Part shown: piece after piece, positions 7,662 to 11,584 of the stretch | How the letters are laid out: each line of letters starts with the position of its first letter | Position numbering within the stretch: the stretch's first letter is position 1 | Notes under the pieces: generated by a model | What the model saw: the letters and a program-made list of their open reading frames with translations, nothing else | What the model was told of the DNA's origin: nothing | The model's database searches: none | Program-made: the position numbers and the translations under genes | Source of the DNA: an uncultured Candidatus Pelagibacter sp. | Lineage (GTDB): Bacteria; Pseudomonadota; Alphaproteobacteria; Pelagibacterales; Pelagibacteraceae | DNA length: 11,584 nucleotides | Assembly (NCBI GenBank): GCA_913043015.1 | Contig: CAJWKX010000018.1 | Span: 1 to 11,584 of the forward strand | Direction of reading: 5' to 3'

Positions 7662-8289
7662 CAATTTTTACTCCTTTATTACTTTCAACATCTACCAGTT
7701 GGACTCCATCTTTTCTTTCACGTGAAATTTGTTTGAAATAACTTTGTCTTTTAAGGCCTTTTCTCTGTCTAAAAGTTAATATGATTGCTCCTATCATGGC
7801 AACTAGCAAAATCATTCCGCTTAATTGAAATAAATGAATATAATCTGTGTATAAAATATTGCCTATAGCATGGGTATTTGTGATTTCTTTAGAAATATCT
7901 AAAGAAGATAAAGATATAATTAAATCAGGTTTATATTTCCATCCACCAATAACAATAATTAGTTCGAAAAATATTATTAAACTAATTATTAATCCTACTG
8001 GAATATGGGATGAACTTTTTGTTGTACTAAACCATTGATTTTTCTGTTGAGCAACATTCAACATCATTACAACAAACAAAAATAATATCGCTACGGCCCC
8101 AACATAAACAATCAACATAATCATGCCTAAAAACTCAGCACCAATCATAATAAAAAGACACGAAATGCTAATAAAATCCAATATTAAAAAGAAAACTGAA
8201 TGAACTGTATTTTTAGAAACTATTACCATTATTGCAGAAACAATTGCAATCACGGAAAAAGTGTAAAAAAATATTGAGTGTACTATCAT
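7654..8289 (-). CDS. nuoJ: NADH-quinone oxidoreductase subunit J
   Basis: NuoJ (the ND6 homologue) is a membrane-arm subunit of complex I linking the quinone site to the antiporter-like subunits. The 211 residues contain about five membrane helices. The conserved third helix, [20 protein letters not shown] (50-69), carries the pi-bulge region that rearranges during turnover, with Glu52 and Tyr62 visible. The fourth and fifth helices are separated by a loop (about 112-150) that varies in the family. The last ~38 residues are a charged tail rich in Lys and Arg, beginning FRQRKG, as is common in alphaproteobacterial NuoJ. The gene starts at the ATG at 8287-8289, four bases after the nuoI stop, without an obvious Shine-Dalgarno. 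Its 3' end carries the nuoK ribosome binding site and overlaps nuoK by eight bases. Confidence 0.96.
   Translation of the reverse strand: MIVHSIFFYTFSVIAIVSAIMVIVSKNTVHSVFFLILDFISISCLFIMIGAEFLGMIMLIVYVGAVAILFLFVVMMLNVAQQKNQWFSTTKSSSHIPVGLIISLIIFFELIIVIGGWKYKPDLIISLSSLDISKEITNTHAIGNILYTDYIHLFQLSGMILLVAMIGAIILTFRQRKGLKRQSYFKQISRERKDGVQLVDVESNKGVKIDV
7671..7677 (-). promoter_or_regulatory. Ribosome binding site for nuoK
   Basis: AAAGGAG on the minus strand, the strongest Shine-Dalgarno in the window. It is embedded in the last codons of nuoJ (Asn-Lys-Gly-Val) and lies nine bases upstream of the nuoK ATG, or six upstream of the alternative TTG. Confidence 0.75.
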
Positions 8290-8293
8290 ATAA

Positions 8294-8779
8294 TTATCTG
8301 TACGGATTATCTGCCTTAATATTTGCTGCTAAAATGCTTTCCCATCTATCACCATTATCAAGTAATTTTTCTTTGTTATAATACAATTCTTCTCTTGTCT
8401 CTGTAGCAAATTCAAAATTTGGACCTTGAACGATGGCATCAACTGGACAAGATTCTTCACATAATCCACAATATATACATTTCATCATATCAATGTCATA
8501 ACGAGTTGTTTTTCGACTACCATCTTCTCTTTCAGTAGATTCAATTGTGATTGCTTGAGCGGGACAAATAGCTTCACATAGTTTACAGGCGATACATCTT
8601 TCTTCGCCATTTGGATATCGTCTTAAAGCATGCTCTCCTCTAAATCTTGGGCTAATTTTTCCTTTTTCAAAAGGATAATTTATTGTCTTCTTTGGTTTAA
8701 AAACTTGTTTAATAGCAATAAGTAGACCATTTATAAAATCGATCATAAATACTATTTTAAATATTCTAGAAATTTTCAT
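8294..8779 (-). CDS. nuoI: NADH-quinone oxidoreductase subunit I, 2x[4Fe-4S] protein
   Basis: NuoI (the TYKY homologue) carries clusters N6a and N6b, which pass electrons along the peripheral arm of complex I from NuoG towards NuoB and the quinone. The 161-residue protein has two ferredoxin motifs, [12 protein letters not shown] (62-73) and [12 protein letters not shown] (101-112). They supply Cys62, 65, 68 and 72 and Cys101, 104, 107 and 111. In this fold the fourth Cys of each motif completes the other cluster. The N-terminal ~30 residues are hydrophobic and basic, fitting the amphipathic helices that lie on the membrane. The segment [19 protein letters not shown] (44-62) is typical of the alphaproteobacterial and mitochondrial type. 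The gene follows nuoH with two bases between, and precedes nuoJ by four bases. Nothing is missing. Confidence 0.98.
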   Translation of the reverse strand: MKISRIFKIVFMIDFINGLLIAIKQVFKPKKTINYPFEKGKISPRFRGEHALRRYPNGEERCIACKLCEAICPAQAITIESTEREDGSRKTTRYDIDMMKCIYCGLCEESCPVDAIVQGPNFEFATETREELYYNKEKLLDNGDRWESILAANIKADNPYR

Positions 8780-8781
8780 AA

Positions 8782-9792
8782 TCAGTTGGTTGGTAATAAA
8801 TCAAAATAAAATAAATAACTTGCTGTTAAAACAACCCAGGTTAATGATAAGGGAAGAAAAATTTTCCATCCAAGTTTCATCAGTTGATCGTACCTATATC
8901 TTGGTACTATTGCTTTCACTAAAGAAAACAGAATAAATAAAAATAAGATTTTAAGAATTAACCAAAGTGGGGTTGGAAAAATATTAAAAGGATAAATCTC
9001 AATTGGCGCAAGCCATCCTCCTAAAAATAATATCGACCCCATGGCACACATTAACAAAATATTTGCATATTCACCTAACCAAAACATGGCATACATCATT
9101 CCAGAATATTCTGTTTGATATCCAGCAACTAATTCTGCTTCTGCTTCAGGTAAATCAAAAGGTGGTCTGTTAGTTTCAGCTAATGCCGATATAAAAAATA
9201 TTACAAACATTGGAAATAAAGGAACAACAAACCAAATTTTTTGTTGAGCTAAAACAATGTCACTTAAATTTAAAGAACCAACAAAAAGCAAAACATTAAC
9301 AATTATAACTCCAATAGAAATTTCATAAGAAACCATTTGCGCCGCTGATCTTATTGATCCCAAAAAAGGATATTTTGAATTTGATGCCCACCCTCCCATA
9401 ATTATTCCATAAACTCCTAATGATGAAACAGCAAATAAGTACAGTATTCCAACGTTAATATCAGCCAATACAAAATTTTCACCAAAAGGTATTACAGCCC
9501 ATGCAATTAAAGCTAAAGTCATAGTAACTATTGGTGCAAGTATAAAAATAACTTTATTTGAACTTGCGGGGATAATAATTTCTTTAAAAATATATTTCAA
9601 AGCATCAGCTAAAGATTGAAATAAGCCAAATGGGCCTACAACATTTGGGCCTCTTCTTTTTTGAACAAATGCCCAAACTCTTCTATCAAGCCATACAATC
9701 AATGCAACAGATACGAGTACGGGGATTAATAAAAAGAGTATTTTATAAGTTTCTACAAAAAGTAAATTTAAATAGTAATAAGTATTATCCAT
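8782..9792 (-). CDS. nuoH: NADH-quinone oxidoreductase subunit H
   Basis: NuoH (the ND1 homologue) anchors the peripheral arm of complex I to the membrane and forms much of the quinone chamber. The 336 residues comprise about eight membrane helices. Conserved stretches are RRGPN (46-50) after TM1, [20 protein letters not shown] (133-152) and the acidic loop [20 protein letters not shown] (206-225), which lines the quinone entry and the start of the proton path. The start ATG at 9790-9792 lies inside the nuoG end, overlapping by eight bases (ATGGATAA), with a weak GGA five bases upstream. The length and the N-terminal position of TM1 support this start. A two-base gap leads to nuoI. This is a standard, intact subunit. 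Confidence 0.97.
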   Translation of the reverse strand: MDNTYYYLNLLFVETYKILFLLIPVLVSVALIVWLDRRVWAFVQKRRGPNVVGPFGLFQSLADALKYIFKEIIIPASSNKVIFILAPIVTMTLALIAWAVIPFGENFVLADINVGILYLFAVSSLGVYGIIMGGWASNSKYPFLGSIRSAAQMVSYEISIGVIIVNVLLFVGSLNLSDIVLAQQKIWFVVPLFPMFVIFFISALAETNRPPFDLPEAEAELVAGYQTEYSGMMYAMFWLGEYANILLMCAMGSILFLGGWLAPIEIYPFNIFPTPLWLILKILFLFILFSLVKAIVPRYRYDQLMKLGWKIFLPLSLTWVVLTASYLFYFDLLPTN

Positions 9793-11584
9793 CAGTATCC
9801 GTTGATTGAATTTTTAACTTTTCGTTTCTACACTCTGACATAGTTTTTGATGCTCTAGCAATTACATTTGAATAATAATAATCAAGAGGATCTACTACAA
9901 TTTTTTCACTTGTAAATTCGGATATAATTTCCTGAGTATTGTTAGATTTTTGATTCAACTTTGAATAGTTCATCATGCTATCAGTAAGTTCATTTTTATT
10001 ATTATAGAGTTTTTTTCTTTTCAAAAGTTCCGAAAGTTCATTAACTACTTCCCAATCTTCTTTAGCTTCACCAGGTGGGTATGAAGCTTTATAAGCTTTT
10101 TGAATTTTTCCTTCTAAATTTGTAAAGTAACCATCTTGTTCAGTGTAGGTTGCCGCGGGTAAAATTATATTTGCCATCTCAGCACCTCTATCGCCATGAC
10201 TTCCTAAATAAATAATAAATTCATTTTTTTTATTAAAACTCAAGTTGTCTTGACCAAATAGAAATAAAATATCAAAATTATTATTTTTTATTTGTTCTAA
10301 TACTATATTTTTTCCATCTCTTGAGCTTAATATATCCAAATCATACGAACCGACTGTTGAAGCATGGTTTGAAAGTACATTTAAAGAATTCCAATCTTCA
10401 TTAGTTTTATTATTAGAAATAAGAAATTTTTTAAATTCTTCAAAAATAAATTTACCTGATTTAAGTTTAAGTACTGATTGACCTAAAATTATAATTGGTT
10501 TTTTTGAATTTTTAATTTTTTCAGATAGTTCATTTTTGTTTTCAAGGATATCTTTAATTATATCGGTTTTATTATCTAATATTTTATATGGATATGTAAG
10601 ATCACCAATATCGCCAAAAGAATATATATCAGTTTTGTTCTTTGAAAATGATTTCCCAATTCTTGCATTGAGAATTGTAGCTTCATATCTTGGATTAGTG
10701 CCAATTAAAATAATTAAATCACTTTCTTCAATACCATTTAATGAAGAATTAAATATATAATTTTGTCTATCATTATTGTTAACATAATAATCATCTGATC
10801 TTGAATCCAAGTTTTGTGACTTAATTGTCTTTTGAAAAAATTCTTTAACAATAAATAGTGTTTCCATATTTATTAGGTCGCCAGTTAATCCTGCTATTTT
10901 TTCTGAGGAAGTTTCTTTAATCTTTTCAACAATTTTTGTATAGGCTAAATTCCATGATATTTTTTTAAATTCATTTCCAATTTTTATATAAGGTGTATCT
11001 AATCTTTGATTTTTAATTCCATCGCATGCATATCTTGTTTTATCTGATATCCATTCTTCATTAATATCTTCGTTAATCCTAGGCAAAACTCTTTTTACTT
11101 CCCAGCCATAGGTATCAACTCTTATATTTGATCCAATAGCATCCATAATATCTATGGTTTCTGTTTTTTTTAATTCCCATGGTCTTGCTTCAAACACATA
11201 AGGTTTTGATGTTAATGCTCCAACAGGGCAAAGATCAATTACATTTGCTGATAATTCAGACTCCATCGATTTTTCTAAGTATGTTGTAATCTGCATATTT
11301 TCACCACGACCAATAGCACCAAGCTCTGGAACTCTTGTAATTTCAGCTGCAAATCTTATACAACGAGTACAATGAATGCATCTGGTCATTTGAGTTTTAA
11401 TTAGTGGGCCCATATACTTTTCTGGTACTTGTCGTTTGTTTTCTTTGTAACGAGATTTATCTATTCCATAAAACATAGATTGATCTTGCAAATCACATTC
11501 ACCACCTTGATCACAAATAGGACAATCTAAAGGATGATTTACTAATAAAAATTCCATAACTCCTTTGCGAGCTTTTTCAACCAC
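9785..11584 (-). CDS. nuoG: NADH-quinone oxidoreductase subunit G, 5' end cut off by window edge
   Basis: NuoG is the largest peripheral-arm subunit of complex I and carries clusters N1b, N5 and N4 between NuoE/F and NuoI. 600 codons with the stop (599 residues) are visible. The frame is open at the edge; the GTG at 11582-11584 is an internal Val and not a start. About 85-90 N-terminal residues with the N1b [2Fe-2S] ligands are missing. Counting from the window edge, N5 is bound by H17, C21, C24 and C30 ([15 protein letters not shown]). N4 is bound by C69, C72 and C75 (CIHCTRC) and C119 (LCPVGA). The stretch after [20 protein letters not shown] has no CxxCxxxC, so cluster N7 is absent, as in mitochondria and other alphaproteobacteria. 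The remainder is the degenerate molybdopterin-oxidoreductase-like domain, Lys/Asn-rich in the middle, with a conserved late segment [14 protein letters not shown] (472-485). The stop overlaps the nuoH start by eight bases. Confidence 0.97.
   Translation of the reverse strand: MVEKARKGVMEFLLVNHPLDCPICDQGGECDLQDQSMFYGIDKSRYKENKRQVPEKYMGPLIKTQMTRCIHCTRCIRFAAEITRVPELGAIGRGENMQITTYLEKSMESELSANVIDLCPVGALTSKPYVFEARPWELKKTETIDIMDAIGSNIRVDTYGWEVKRVLPRINEDINEEWISDKTRYACDGIKNQRLDTPYIKIGNEFKKISWNLAYTKIVEKIKETSSEKIAGLTGDLINMETLFIVKEFFQKTIKSQNLDSRSDDYYVNNNDRQNYIFNSSLNGIEESDLIILIGTNPRYEATILNARIGKSFSKNKTDIYSFGDIGDLTYPYKILDNKTDIIKDILENKNELSEKIKNSKKPIIILGQSVLKLKSGKFIFEEFKKFLISNNKTNEDWNSLNVLSNHASTVGSYDLDILSSRDGKNIVLEQIKNNNFDILFLFGQDNLSFNKKNEFIIYLGSHGDRGAEMANIILPAATYTEQDGYFTNLEGKIQKAYKASYPPGEAKEDWEVVNELSELLKRKKLYNNKNELTDSMMNYSKLNQKSNNTQEIISEFTSEKIVVDPLDYYYSNVIARASKTMSECRNEKLKIQSTDTDG

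Noticed and set aside
7847..8038. Plus-strand open frame of 63 codons opposite nuoJ
   Set aside because: It lies wholly inside nuoJ, shows no recognisable motif, and sits in the most variable loop of that gene.
10536..10760. Plus-strand open frame of 74 codons opposite nuoG
   Set aside because: It lies wholly inside the conserved nuoG frame, with no motif or ribosome site to support it.
11582..11584. GTG as a start codon of nuoG
   Set aside because: The sequence at once enters the region before the N5 ligands. Family proteins have about 85-90 residues with the N1b cluster before this point, so the codon is internal and the gene is cut by the window.
1..11584. A previously undescribed system, RNA gene, CRISPR array or mobile element
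   Set aside because: Practically every base is accounted for by eleven recognised housekeeping genes on one strand. I saw no repeats beyond homopolymer runs, no inverted repeats suggestive of transposons and no tRNA-like folds.

Overview
The window is a compact, AT-rich stretch of a bacterial chromosome in which every gene lies on the minus strand. In transcription order (right to left) the genes are nuoG (5' end missing), nuoH, nuoI, nuoJ, nuoK, nuoL, nuoM, nuoN, birA, coaX and rnj (3' end missing). The largest gap between genes is 18 bases, and most neighbours overlap or abut. I see no RNA gene, mobile element, CRISPR array, internal promoter or terminator.

Right and centre (2524-11584): the distal part of the operon for respiratory complex I (proton-translocating NADH:quinone oxidoreductase). 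It holds the iron-sulfur subunits NuoG and NuoI and all the proton-pumping membrane subunits H, J, K, L, M and N. The subunits nuoA-F are not in view; they presumably lie upstream of nuoG, beyond the right edge. Key Glu and Lys residues of the proton channels and the Cys/His ligands of clusters N5, N4, N6a and N6b are present. NuoG lacks the extra N7 cluster found in the E. coli and Thermus proteins.

Left (1-2524): three non-respiratory genes continue the same run. They are a short biotin-protein ligase (birA), a type III pantothenate kinase (coaX) and the metallo-beta-lactamase ribonuclease RNase J (rnj). They overlap or closely follow one another and look like part of the same transcript.

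Organism: the order nuoN-birA-coaX-rnj is a known alphaproteobacterial arrangement. The very low GC content, Lys/Ile/Asn-rich proteins, small genes and near-absence of spacers suggest a streamlined lineage such as the SAR11 group (Pelagibacterales). This is inference from composition and gene order, not a database match.

I looked for a new system and did not find one: this is ordinary housekeeping DNA. Points worth a second look are the unusually short BirA, two 11-base A tracts inside rnj and birA, the run of TAATG stop-start junctions, and the pairing of two vitamin-utilisation genes with complex I and an RNA-decay enzyme.
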